Origin: Halopseudomonas nanhaiensis
GTDB taxonomy: Bacteria > Pseudomonadota > Gammaproteobacteria > Pseudomonadales > Pseudomonadaceae
NCBI RefSeq assembly: GCF_020025155.1
Contig: NZ_CP073751.1
Span: 1,488,001 to 1,552,000 of the forward strand
Direction of reading: 5' to 3'
DNA: 64,000 nucleotides
The position numbers and the translations under genes were made by a program. The notes under the pieces are model-generated. The model searched no databases. It was given only the letters and a program-made list of their open reading frames with translations, and was not told where the DNA came from. This document shows positions 43,321-51,640 of the stretch, in pieces (positions within the stretch are counted from its first letter, which is position 1; the number at the start of each line of letters is the position of its first letter).

Positions 43321-44499
43321 ATGACTCTACGACTGCTGCTCATCCTGGGTGGCCTCAGCGCATTCGGTCCATTGGCGATCGACCTCTATTTGCCCGCATT
43401 CCCGGCGATGGCTGCCTCCTTCGGCACCGACAGTGAACATATACAGCTCAGTCTGTCGGCCTATTTCATCGGTCTGGCATCCGGTCAGCTGTTCTACGGC
43501 CCCATTGCCGATCGCTTCGGTCGACGCAAGCCGCTGTTGTTCGGCATCGTTCTGTTCTTCCTGGCTTCGGTAGCCTGTGCCCTGGCTCCGTCGCTCGAAT
43601 GGCTGCTGGCAGCACGCTTTGCACAGGCACTGGGAGGCTGTGCCGGGATCGTGGTCAACCGGGCGGTCGTGCGCGACCTGTGCACGCCGATCGAAGCGGC
43701 CAAGGCCTTTTCACAGCTGATGCTGGTGATGGGCGTGGCGCCGATCCTGGCACCGCTCGGTGGCGGAGCGCTGCTGGCGCTCGGCGGCTGGCCGCTGATC
43801 TTCATTTTCCTGGCGGCATTTTCGGGTATCTACATTTTCGCCGTGTATTTCGGGCTGCCGGAGACGATTCCGCAGGGTGTGCCCCGGGCCGCCCTGTCCA
43901 GCGCTCTGGGTCGCTACGGCGGGCTGCTACGCGAGCGCGTGTTCATGTACCACGCACTCACTGGCGGTATCGCCATGGCCGGCATGTTTGCGTACATAGC
44001 GGGCTCGCCCTTTGTCTTCATCGAGTTGTACGGCATTCCGGCGGAGCATTTCGGCTGGTTCTTTGGCGCGAATGCGGCGGGCTTCATCCTGTTCGCCCAG
44101 TTCAATAGCCGGTTGCTGCGTCGCCGCTCGCCCGTGAAGGTGCTCAAGCTCACCGCGCTGATTTACATGGTGTGTACCCTGACGCTGCTGCTCGTCGCGT
44201 TGAGCAATCCGTCGACACTATGGGCGATGATGCCGCCGCTGTTCGGCAGCGTAGCGGTGATCGCGCTGGTGCTTCCCAATTCTTCGGCCAGTGCCATGGC
44301 CGGGCATGGTCATCAGGCGGGCGTGGCATCCGCGCTGATGGGAACAATGCAGTTCGTGATCGCCGGTATTACCTCGGCCTTGGTTGGCGTGCTGCACAAC
44401 GGCACTGCAGTGCCGATGGCCGGAGTCATGGCCACCTGCGGAGTGCTTGTGGTCATCATGGCGCGGCAGGCCCGGCGAGCCAGCGCCGCCCAAGTCTGA
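43321..44499 (+). CDS. Bcr/CflA family multidrug efflux MFS transporter
   Basis: 392 residues, 12 hydrophobic segments. The N-terminal SAFGPLAIDLYLPAFPAMAASF and the GPIADRFGRRKPLL loop (MFS motif A) are diagnostic of the Bcr/CflA drug:proton antiporters, which export compounds such as bicyclomycin, chloramphenicol or sulfonamides. The start is placed at 43321, where the first helix begins. The 3' end overlaps the convergent selB gene by 44 bp. Confidence 0.87.
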   Translation: MTLRLLLILGGLSAFGPLAIDLYLPAFPAMAASFGTDSEHIQLSLSAYFIGLASGQLFYGPIADRFGRRKPLLFGIVLFFLASVACALAPSLEWLLAARFAQALGGCAGIVVNRAVVRDLCTPIEAAKAFSQLMLVMGVAPILAPLGGGALLALGGWPLIFIFLAAFSGIYIFAVYFGLPETIPQGVPRAALSSALGRYGGLLRERVFMYHALTGGIAMAGMFAYIAGSPFVFIELYGIPAEHFGWFFGANAAGFILFAQFNSRLLRRRSPVKVLKLTALIYMVCTLTLLLVALSNPSTLWAMMPPLFGSVAVIALVLPNSSASAMAGHGHQAGVASALMGTMQFVIAGITSALVGVLHNGTAVPMAGVMATCGVLVVIMARQARRASAAQV

Positions 44500-46348
44500 G
44501 CCGGGTCAGGCCACTGCGATCGAAATACTCCAGCACCGCAATGCTGTGGTTGCGGCCGATCCGTGTCAGATCACGAAACTCCGCCGCGCTGAAGCCGCCA
44601 TCGGCGCTGCGGCTCGCGAGCTCCCGGGCAGATTGGTAGAGCTGGTCTGCCGAATCCGGCAGCAGATAGCGGTTGCGTCCGACAAACACCAGCCAGCCCA
44701 GCGCACTCAACTCATCCAGCGCCGTCTGCAAGCTGTCACGCTCGAGCTCAAGGGTATCAAGCAGCTCACCGATGACCGGCGGGCGCGGAGCACAGTGGTG
44801 GAACAGCGGCAGCATCCTGCCGAACATGTCCGCAGAGTCTGGACTCGGTTGTGGCTGATGACCGGGTCGATGCAGGCACGGTCCGCTCTGCACGATGCAG
44901 TGCTGATCCAGCACCTGGCGAACCGCGTGTGAGAGTAATGCGCTGGGCAGGCTGATTCCCAGGCGTCTGGCCAACGCGGGGAAGCTCGGCCCGCGCATCT
45001 GCGGATACTCGCCATGGAATGCATCGACGCTATCGAGCAAGCGATCCACGCAACGACCCAGCTGCGACCGTGCGCAGACCCAGCTTCCACGGCGATACAG
45101 CTGACCGTCCTCGACCAGCGGCGCAATCGTCGCTTCCATGGCCTGACTGCTGACGTGTCGCGAGCGCCGCACCCAGTCGAGGTCCAGCCCATCTTCCGAT
45201 ACCGCCAGCAAGGCTTGGAGGCAACGCAGAAGATTGACCTCATCCAGTGCGTGCAGAATGCGCAGGCGTGCGGGGGATTGTCGCCCGCGTCCGGGGGCGG
45301 TCGGATCGACCACGACGCCGCTTGCGACCAGTCGATGGGTAGTGGCATTACGGACGATGAAACGATCGCCGTGTCGGCAGGCCAACGGCTCGGCAAGAAT
45401 CCATTGCGCGTAGCCTTTTCCATCGTCGGTTTCGATGCCGCGCAGGGGAACGTGGCGGGCCGTTACGGTATTCCCCGCGAGATGCAGCTGCAGGTCTCCC
45501 CGCGTCGAGTGGCTGGTCAGCCGATCCATTCGTGCGTCCAGACGCCGGGTCTCCAGCCAGGCGTGCTCATCGAGCAACTGAGCGCCGCGTTCACAGCCCT
45601 GCTCGGGCAAATCCCCGGCCAGATCCAGCGCCCCGCGTTCGCCAGCCATCAATCGCTGCACCGGCCGACCGTGGCGCTGAACCGCGCGGATACGCACGAC
45701 TGCGCCGCCGGGCGTGAGCCTCAGCGACTGTCCGGGCGTGACGCAGCCCTGATATAGCGTTCCGGTTACCACATGGGCTGCGCCAGGACGGTGGAAATGC
45801 CGGTCGATCCAGAAACGTGACAACAGCTCCGTGTGCGGGGGCGGACAGTGCGCAGCCAGGGCGCTTAGTATCTGGCGCAGGCGATCGATTCCAAGCCCGG
45901 TCAAGCTGTCGACTTCGACGGTCTGCACCGAGGGGATGCCGGCCTCCGCGAGCCGCTGGCGCACATCCTGCGCCAGCGCTTCGCGCTGCTCGAGCGTCGC
46001 GCGGAACACCTTGGTCAGCACGACGACCACGCGGTCGATGGCCAGCAGGTGTATCAGCTCGATGTGCTCAAGCGTCTGCGGCATCGCGCCTTCGTCGGCC
46101 GCGACGACGAGCATCACCGCGTCCACGGCACCCACGCCGGCCATCATGGTGCGCATGAAACGCTCATGTCCCGGCACGTCGACGATATCGACTTCGGTGC
46201 CGTCAGCGGTTTGCAGCCAGGCGAAGCCCAGCTCGATGCTCAGGCCACGCCGGCGTTCCTCTTCGGTGCGATCGGTGTCCTGCCCGGTCAGCGCGCGGAC
46301 CAGCGACGTTTTACCGTGGTCGACGTGGCCGGCCGTGGCGACGATCAC
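44456..46348 (-). CDS. selB: Selenocysteine-specific translation elongation factor SelB
   Basis: 630 residues. The GTPase domain has ATAGHVDHGKTSLVRALTG (P loop), DRTEEERRRGLSIELGFAW (switch I), DVPGHERFMRTMMAG (G3) and VLTK (G4 region). The GLSIELGFAW signature separates SelB from EF-Tu. The C-terminal third is the tandem winged-helix region that binds the SECIS RNA hairpin. It starts at a GTG whose GTGA overlaps the selA stop by 4 bp, so selA and selB are translationally coupled. It delivers Sec-tRNA to in-frame UGA codons, one of which lies in the UGSC gene just upstream. Confidence 0.93.
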   Translation of the reverse strand: MIVATAGHVDHGKTSLVRALTGQDTDRTEEERRRGLSIELGFAWLQTADGTEVDIVDVPGHERFMRTMMAGVGAVDAVMLVVAADEGAMPQTLEHIELIHLLAIDRVVVVLTKVFRATLEQREALAQDVRQRLAEAGIPSVQTVEVDSLTGLGIDRLRQILSALAAHCPPPHTELLSRFWIDRHFHRPGAAHVVTGTLYQGCVTPGQSLRLTPGGAVVRIRAVQRHGRPVQRLMAGERGALDLAGDLPEQGCERGAQLLDEHAWLETRRLDARMDRLTSHSTRGDLQLHLAGNTVTARHVPLRGIETDDGKGYAQWILAEPLACRHGDRFIVRNATTHRLVASGVVVDPTAPGRGRQSPARLRILHALDEVNLLRCLQALLAVSEDGLDLDWVRRSRHVSSQAMEATIAPLVEDGQLYRRGSWVCARSQLGRCVDRLLDSVDAFHGEYPQMRGPSFPALARRLGISLPSALLSHAVRQVLDQHCIVQSGPCLHRPGHQPQPSPDSADMFGRMLPLFHHCAPRPPVIGELLDTLELERDSLQTALDELSALGWLVFVGRNRYLLPDSADQLYQSARELASRSADGGFSAAEFRDLTRIGRNHSIAVLEYFDRSGLTRLRLGRRWLAGPAAP

Positions 46349-47733
46349 CGTTCGGCCCGCAGTTGCTTGCAGAAGGTGGCTTCGTCCTCCAGACAACGGC
46401 AGTCGAGAATCACCGACGCGTCCTGCACCCGTCCGATGACCGGCACCGGGAGCGCGCGTAACCGTGCAGCCAGTGCGGTGAGCCGACTGCCCGAGCCCTT
46501 GCTCGGGCCCACAGGGCGTACGATCAGCGCCTGACTATGCAGATGCTCGATGGGCAACGCGCCGCTGCCGATCTGCCCCATGACTGGCTCGCTGGAGACG
46601 CTATAGTCGCTGCCGGCCCAGGTGGCGACGATATCGAGCAGACGTGCGCATTGCGCGGCGACATCGGTCTGCGAGCGGCTCAATGCCCGCAGGCTGGGCA
46701 GCCGCTCAGCGAGGCGATCCGGATCGGCATACAGGCGCAACACAGCTTCGAGCGCGGCAATCGTCAACTTGTCACAACGCAGCGCTCGCTTGAGCGGGTT
46801 CTTCTTTAGTCGATCGATGAGGTCGCGGCGTCCAATGATGATGCCGCACTGGGGCCCGCCCAACAGCTTGTCGCCGCTGAACGAAACCAGGTCGACGCCG
46901 TTGCCGAGGCTGGCCATCGGCGTCGGTTCCGCCGGGAGGCCCCAGCGACTCAGATCCACCAGGCTGCCGCTCCCCAGATCGACCGCATAGGGTATGCCGT
47001 GCTCCTGTGCCAGGTGCGCAAGTCGCTGTTCCGGCACACTGGCGGTGAAACCGACGACCTTGTAGTTGCTGGTGTGGACGGTCATCAGTATGCCTGTGCG
47101 CTGTCCTATCGCATCGGCATAATCGGCCAGGTGGGTGCGGTTGGTGGTACCTACCTCACGCAACCTGCACTGGGCTCGCTGCATGACGTCCGGCATGCGG
47201 AAGGCGCCGCCGATTTCCACCAGCTCACCGCGGGAAACGGGTACTTCCTTGCCCTTGGCCAGGGTGTTCAACATCAACAGCACGGCGGCTGCGTTGTTGT
47301 TGACCACGGTGGCTGCTTCGGCGCCGGTGAGCCTGCACAACCAGCTCTCCAGATGCGCATCCCTATCGCCTCGCCGGCCGGTATGCAGATCAAACTCCAG
47401 ATTGCTCGCGCCGCGGGCAACGGCCGCCATGGCCTCGATGGCCTCTTCCGGCAGCGGCGCGCGACCGAGATTGGTGTGCAGCACGGTGCCGGTCAGGTTG
47501 AAGACCTGGCGCAGCGAGGGAGATAAAACAGCCGTCAGGCGCGCCTGTACCGACTCGCAGAATGCGTCAGCGTCGAAAGCCACTGCTTCGGCACGCAGGT
47601 GCGACAGCTGTTCGGCGACGATCTCCTTGAGCAGCGTCTTCCCGTGCTGAACGGAGAACGCGCTGATGACCGGCCAGCGCAGCAGCTGATCGACCGAGGG
47701 TAGGGTTCGGCGGGGGTCGGTTATGTGTTCCAT
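46345..47733 (-). CDS. selA: L-seryl-tRNA(Sec) selenium transferase SelA
   Basis: 462 residues, the usual length. It is a PLP enzyme of the fold-type I class: N-terminal domain, the NNNAAAVLLMLN and RGELVEIGGAFRMPDV segments, and the lysine that binds PLP in SFSGDKLLGGPQCG. It converts Ser-tRNA(Sec) to Sec-tRNA(Sec) using selenophosphate. It lies 180 bp downstream of the UGSC selenoprotein gene on the same strand. A foldback in that gap could attenuate or process the transcript. Confidence 0.94.
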   Translation of the reverse strand: MEHITDPRRTLPSVDQLLRWPVISAFSVQHGKTLLKEIVAEQLSHLRAEAVAFDADAFCESVQARLTAVLSPSLRQVFNLTGTVLHTNLGRAPLPEEAIEAMAAVARGASNLEFDLHTGRRGDRDAHLESWLCRLTGAEAATVVNNNAAAVLLMLNTLAKGKEVPVSRGELVEIGGAFRMPDVMQRAQCRLREVGTTNRTHLADYADAIGQRTGILMTVHTSNYKVVGFTASVPEQRLAHLAQEHGIPYAVDLGSGSLVDLSRWGLPAEPTPMASLGNGVDLVSFSGDKLLGGPQCGIIIGRRDLIDRLKKNPLKRALRCDKLTIAALEAVLRLYADPDRLAERLPSLRALSRSQTDVAAQCARLLDIVATWAGSDYSVSSEPVMGQIGSGALPIEHLHSQALIVRPVGPSKGSGSRLTALAARLRALPVPVIGRVQDASVILDCRCLEDEATFCKQLRAER

Positions 47734-47855
47734 ATGCGTCTGATCGTCGCTTTAGCTATTTGATGAAACGCATGGCCTGGGATGTGCGGTCGGGCAGGGG
47801 CAGGGCGGACCGTCCGATGCAAGGGATGGCATCGGTGAGCTACACGGATGTACTC

Positions 47856-47894
47856 GTGCGTGTCCGCTCTGCTCCTGGTCGAGCGGACACGCGC
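47856..47894. other. Long GC-rich hairpin between the selenoprotein gene and selA
   Basis: CGTGTCCGCT (47859-47868) and AGCGGACACG (47882-47891) pair perfectly over 10 bp around a 13-base loop, and pairing extends about three more base pairs outward. There is no T tract on either strand. It lies just past the UGSC stop and could be an attenuator, processing site or leaky terminator before selA. A second small foldback (GATGC/GCATC) lies at about 47815-47835. Confidence 0.55.
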
Positions 47895-47913
47895 GGATAC
47901 AGCAGATTGCCAG

Positions 47914-48444
47914 TCACGTGGGTTGTCTGGTCAGCGCCTCCACAATGTCGGCAAACGCCTGATCAGCCAGCGCGCGCAACTCGTCGTCGGTACGGTCCTG
48001 AATCGGATGCGGTACGAATACCATGTCCGGACTCATGCCCAGTGCCTTGCTCTGCAGCGCCGCTGCCTCGACAAACTCGCTCGAAGCAATGCCGACGCCC
48101 GGGATGCTACGGCCTTCGAGGTCGCCTATATCATGCATACAGCACGACGTACAGGAACCTCAGTCAGCCAATCCTTCTACCAGAACGTCACATTCACTGG
48201 CTATGCGTTGCTTGAGTTCGGTCGGAGCGATCCGGGCGAACGTCGGCTTGCGATAACGCTTCACTTCGATGCCGCGCTCTGCGAGCAGGGCGTCCAGGCG
48301 ATTGAGAAACACATCGCCGCGAGACTTGGAGATGTCCAGCAATCCAACGGTCAATCCATCCAGGCTGGCCGGCCTGGCACTCAGGCTGCGGCCAGCCGGG
48401 GACGATTCGGCGGTTGGGTCGAGCAGTGTGGTCGGCGAATTCAT
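47914..48444 (-). CDS. UGSC family selenoprotein (in-frame TGA read as selenocysteine)
   Basis: Two frames that look like separate ORFs are one gene interrupted by TGA at 48160-48162. Reading through gives 176 residues, with U95 in EGLAD-U-GSC followed by TSCC and then MHDIGDLEGRSIPGVGIASS. The UGSC motif and the surrounding sequence identify the UGSC selenoprotein family first noticed in marine metagenomes. The N-terminal half is an alpha/beta region (LTVGLLDISKSRGDVFL). The start overlaps the upstream stop as ATGA, with AAGGAGG seven bases before it inside the last codons of that gene. A SECIS-like hairpin follows the TGA. Catalytic role is unknown; a redox function is likely. Confidence 0.88.
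48130..48148 (-). promoter_or_regulatory. Candidate bacterial SECIS hairpin
   Basis: Starting 12 bases after the TGA, GTCGTGC pairs with GCATGAT (7 bp, two G-U pairs) around the 5-base loop TGTAT. The second loop base is a guanine and the loop begins 18 bases past the TGA. Bacterial SECIS elements require a small loop with G in its first two bases about 16-37 bases from the UGA; both conditions are met. The extent of pairing was judged by eye. Confidence 0.65.
48160..48162 (-). other. In-frame TGA predicted to encode selenocysteine
   Basis: Minus-strand codons around it read Gly-Leu-Ala-Asp-TGA-Gly-Ser-Cys-Thr-Ser-Cys-Cys. The frame continues uninterrupted for 81 more codons with conserved-looking sequence. 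A SECIS-like hairpin follows and selA and selB lie downstream on the same strand. Confidence 0.85.
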
Positions 48445-49895
48445 GCCGTTACCTCCTTGCTTACCGGGGTGGAGCCGGTCGGACCGGAAGCGGCCCAGCC
48501 AGCGATGACGGCGGAGAACAGACCGGCCGGGCCACCGGCCCGTACGATCAGCAACCCGCCGGGTCGAAACTTGGGAATTGCGGCATCGGCGAAATTCGCC
48601 GGCATGCCTTCGGCAATGCCGCCTGCGCCAACGATCAGATCCTTGCCGGGCATGACCATCAGCTTGTCCAGTTCCTGGCGCAGCCGCGCCTTGCTCCAGC
48701 CCGCTTCGATGAACACTCTGGCGTGTTCCGGCGAGACCACCAGCATCGCATCGCCGTGCATGGCCAGTTTGTAATGGTCAACCGCGCGTAGTGAGAGGGC
48801 AAAGCTCCTGGCGAGCGATTCCGGGGTGCGTGACTTTTGATCGAGAATGCCCTGAACCCCTTCGGCAGCGAACAGGGTTACCACCGATTGCTCGCTGGTG
48901 AAGCCACGCTCCACTGCCAGGGAATCCCACTCACTGTCTTCGGACTCGGCAAAGCAGAAGGTGTATTTGCCTGGCGTGCCCAGGGTGGCGCGATCGATTT
49001 CGCCCGGCCGACCACCGCCGACGTTACGCACCACCAACTGCAGCGCGCGACCGATACTCGCATTGGCCCGGTTGCCCTGGCCGAGGGCATTGACGCCTGA
49101 GTTCATGCCGATCTGGCGCGCGGCAGGGCCGTTCACCAGGACCAGCGGCCCCGCGAACATGGTGGTGCAGAGCAGGCCGTGCATGCCGAACTCATCGATC
49201 AGTGCGGCCTCCACTGCAGCCAGCACGACGGGCATGTATTCCGGTTTGCAGCCGGCCATGACGGCGTTTATCGCGACCTTCTCCACGGTACAGGGCACCA
49301 GGTCCGGCGGCATCAGTCCGAGGACGTCATCAGGCTTGCGTGTGGTGCCCTGGAGCATGCGGTAGACGCGTTCGGGAGTGGGCGGGACGACCGGCAGCCC
49401 GTCACTCCAGCCGCGATCGAAACACGCCTCGATGGGATCCTCGCTGTCGCCGATTTCGACTTCGCGCGAGGCGAACCGCACTGCACCGAAACGAATTGCC
49501 AGCCGATCAGCTACCCCCGGGTCCTGGGTTTTCGACCCGCAACCGGGGCGCGAAGCCGGTAACGCTGCGCCCAGATTCTGGCAGCCGCTGATGCGCTCCC
49601 AGTCTTCGCGAAACCAGCCGTAGGTACGCTCGGTCTCGCTGCCGTTGTCCCGGCGAATGAGCGTAGGGACTATTTCGCAGTCCAGTTGCCAGGACCACGC
49701 CAGATCATGATCGTCGATCTGAGTGGCGTCGCCGGCGTTGAAATCGGCGATGTCCTGGGCCACCACCGTTACCGGAACTCCGGCTGCGGATAGCTCGGAC
49801 AGCACCGGCTCGATCAGGGCGCACGTCGGACAGGCGCGTTTGACGATGACGATCAGGCCGTCGGGAAGCGTGGGCAATGCGTGATTGTTTGTCAT
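48441..49895 (-). CDS. Thioredoxin-like domain fused to a large domain of unknown function (UGSC partner)
   Basis: 484 residues. About 1-110 is thioredoxin-like: LIVIVKRACPTCALIEPVL has a CPTC redox motif at the end of the first strand, and EIVPTLIRR carries the conserved cis-proline. The remaining ~350 residues are a domain I associate with UGSC neighbourhoods: GWSDGLPVVPPTPERVYRML, VAINAVMAGCKPEYMPVVLA, VNGPAARQIGMNSGVNALG. The conserved cysteine in MAGCKPEY is a candidate partner for redox exchange. It has no signal peptide, so is cytoplasmic. Its last codons contain the ribosome site of the selenoprotein gene. The ATG at 49895 has AAGGG directly adjacent, an awkward spacing, so the true start is not certain. 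Confidence 0.72.
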   Translation of the reverse strand: MTNNHALPTLPDGLIVIVKRACPTCALIEPVLSELSAAGVPVTVVAQDIADFNAGDATQIDDHDLAWSWQLDCEIVPTLIRRDNGSETERTYGWFREDWERISGCQNLGAALPASRPGCGSKTQDPGVADRLAIRFGAVRFASREVEIGDSEDPIEACFDRGWSDGLPVVPPTPERVYRMLQGTTRKPDDVLGLMPPDLVPCTVEKVAINAVMAGCKPEYMPVVLAAVEAALIDEFGMHGLLCTTMFAGPLVLVNGPAARQIGMNSGVNALGQGNRANASIGRALQLVVRNVGGGRPGEIDRATLGTPGKYTFCFAESEDSEWDSLAVERGFTSEQSVVTLFAAEGVQGILDQKSRTPESLARSFALSLRAVDHYKLAMHGDAMLVVSPEHARVFIEAGWSKARLRQELDKLMVMPGKDLIVGAGGIAEGMPANFADAAIPKFRPGGLLIVRAGGPAGLFSAVIAGWAASGPTGSTPVSKEVTA

Positions 49896-49982
49896 CCCTT
49901 GTTTTTAGCAGGTTACGTACGGTAGGCAAGTACTATCAGTCGGGCTGATGTGTGCCGCCTTTTGTCGCAAATCGAGACACCG

Positions 49983-51449
49983 TTACCACGCCGCGGATAA
50001 CCCCGGCTGATGCTGGCCGGATTGACGCGCTACCGGGGCGCGGGTCAGGCCTGACTGGTTCAACAGGGCAGACAGGCGCACGTCGGCGCCCAGCACATAG
50101 CGCAGGCGTCCGTCCTGACCGAACACCGGCGCGGATAGCGTGAAGCAGAAGGTGTCCGTGGCCGTCGAGCGGTAGACCGGACTGATGAACGGCTTGAGGC
50201 TGTCCCGCACGCTCCTGAACCAGGGCCGCGTGGCCCAGTTTCTTCCGCGCACGCTCTCTCTTGGCACGCCTGCCAGGTCATCGGCAAAGATATTGTCACT
50301 GACCTGAGTCCCATCGGCTGCGACCAGATACATCAGCTCGAGGCGATGATCGCGGCCCATGTACCGCTGCATAGCCTGTTCGGCCTGGGCGATGCCTTCA
50401 AGCAGAGCGGGTTCTGCTGCGAATTGCTCGACGCGGTCGCGAATCTGCTGATGCACCGTGAGCTGAAAATGGCCAAGGCCATCGAGCAGGTGATCGCCTT
50501 CGCTGCGCACGGCTGCGCTGTGCTGACTGACCTGAACGGCCTTGCGCAGTAGCTGGTGGGCTACGCCGGAGACGTTCTGCACATCTTCACTCACCGAGCG
50601 AACCGCTGCGCCAATCTGTTCGGTGCCGCTGGCCATACTCGACATGCGCTGATCGAGCTGTTCCATGCCCTGCACCGCATCGGCCAGACGCTGATCGACC
50701 CGCAGGATGCCGTCACGCCCCTCGGCTATGGAGCGATGCATGCTCTCGCCAGCCTCGTTCAGCCGCTGCATGCCGCCCCGAAAGCCCTCGATGATGGCGC
50801 TGACCCGGTCTGTCGCCTCGGTTGTGTTCCCGGCCAATCGCCGCACTTCCTCTGCTACCACGGCGAATCCACGGCCCTGCTCACCTGCACGAGCGGCCTC
50901 GATGGCAGCGTTCAATGCGAGCAGATTGGTCTGCTGTGAAATGGTCGCAATCATGCCGATGACTTGAGTGACTTCTTCGATCTGCTTGCCGAGCCGTTGA
51001 ATTTCCGTGGCGAGAGAGCCTTCCGCGCCCTGAATGGTTTCGACCTGGCAGAGCACCAGGCGACTATCCGCCTCGCACTGCTTCAGCTTGTGAGTGACTT
51101 CACCGGTCAGCAGTGCAATGGCAGAAGCGCCAGGCACCAGTTCGGATTCGAGGGTGGTGCTGACTTCTTCGATGGCGCTGGCGATCATCTCCGATGACTG
51201 TGACAGCTGCTCGCCGTTGCGCTCCGTCTCACCGGCGATTGAAGCCAGCTGGGGGGCGTGAGCGGCTATACCGACAGCCGCCTCCAGGCTGCTGGCGATG
51301 CGACTGTGGAGCGTGTCCACAAACTCGGGCAGCGAGGTCAACGCGCCTTGCTGCGCGGGAATCGCTACGCTGAGGTCGAGATTGGTAAATAGCCGCTGGC
51401 AGGCAGCCGCGTCGGTCGTTGAAAGGCGTAAAAGGTTGAAAAAGCCCAT
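49983..51449 (-). CDS. Cytoplasmic methyl-accepting chemotaxis protein with C-terminal Cache-like domain
   Basis: 488 residues with no transmembrane segment. The signalling hairpin is in the first half, with the tip [20 protein letters not shown] and methylation helices on both sides. Residues from about 345 to 470 form a Cache/PDC-like sensor: [63 protein letters not shown]. Cache domains normally sit at the N terminus outside the cell, so a C-terminal cytoplasmic one is unusual. A good RpoN promoter lies upstream. Confidence 0.85.
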   Translation of the reverse strand: MGFFNLLRLSTTDAAACQRLFTNLDLSVAIPAQQGALTSLPEFVDTLHSRIASSLEAAVGIAAHAPQLASIAGETERNGEQLSQSSEMIASAIEEVSTTLESELVPGASAIALLTGEVTHKLKQCEADSRLVLCQVETIQGAEGSLATEIQRLGKQIEEVTQVIGMIATISQQTNLLALNAAIEAARAGEQGRGFAVVAEEVRRLAGNTTEATDRVSAIIEGFRGGMQRLNEAGESMHRSIAEGRDGILRVDQRLADAVQGMEQLDQRMSSMASGTEQIGAAVRSVSEDVQNVSGVAHQLLRKAVQVSQHSAAVRSEGDHLLDGLGHFQLTVHQQIRDRVEQFAAEPALLEGIAQAEQAMQRYMGRDHRLELMYLVAADGTQVSDNIFADDLAGVPRESVRGRNWATRPWFRSVRDSLKPFISPVYRSTATDTFCFTLSAPVFGQDGRLRYVLGADVRLSALLNQSGLTRAPVARQSGQHQPGLSAAW

Positions 51450-51487
51450 GAGGTGTCCTTGCGCGATGGGAACGTCAGGAACCTCTA

Positions 51488-51503
51488 AGCAAGGATGGTG
51501 CCA
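51488..51503 (-). promoter_or_regulatory. RpoN (sigma-54) promoter for the soluble chemoreceptor
   Basis: The minus strand reads TGGCACCATCCTTGCT. This has the GG and GC dinucleotides at the required spacing and matches TGGCAC-N5-TTGCT. It lies about 40 bp upstream of the chemoreceptor start. Confidence 0.8.
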
Positions 51504-51609
51504 TCAGGATGCTGCGGGACTGCTGGCATTGCGCGGGGCATGATGCCCTGCAACGGGGCGAAAGCCGGTCAGGTGCGCGAGAATGATACGGGGATGGTAA
51601 GAAACGAAG

Positions 51610-51633
51610 GTGAGCGGCCGCCAGGCCGCTCAC
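51610..51633 (-). terminator. Terminator of the fabA-fabB operon
   Basis: GTGAGCGGCC and GGCCGCTCAC form a perfect 10-bp stem with a GCCA loop, starting 8 bp past the fabB stop; a T-rich stretch (CTTCGTTTCTT) follows on the minus strand. Confidence 0.8.
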
Positions 51634-51640
51634 CTGGCCG

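Noticed and set aside
47734-47913. Possible tRNA-Sec (selC) in the gap before selA
   Set aside because: No acceptor stem, T-arm (GGTTCGA-type) or long variable arm was found; the foldbacks there do not form a cloverleaf.
47914-48444. Two separate small genes (frames 47914-48138 and 48160-48444) or a frameshifted pseudogene
   Set aside because: They are in the same frame and separated only by a TGA plus seven codons that spell GSCTSCC. The UGSC motif, hairpin and selAB neighbours explain the TGA as selenocysteine.
50556-50939. Plus-strand frame inside the soluble chemoreceptor
   Set aside because: Opposite strand of the conserved signalling hairpin; shadow.
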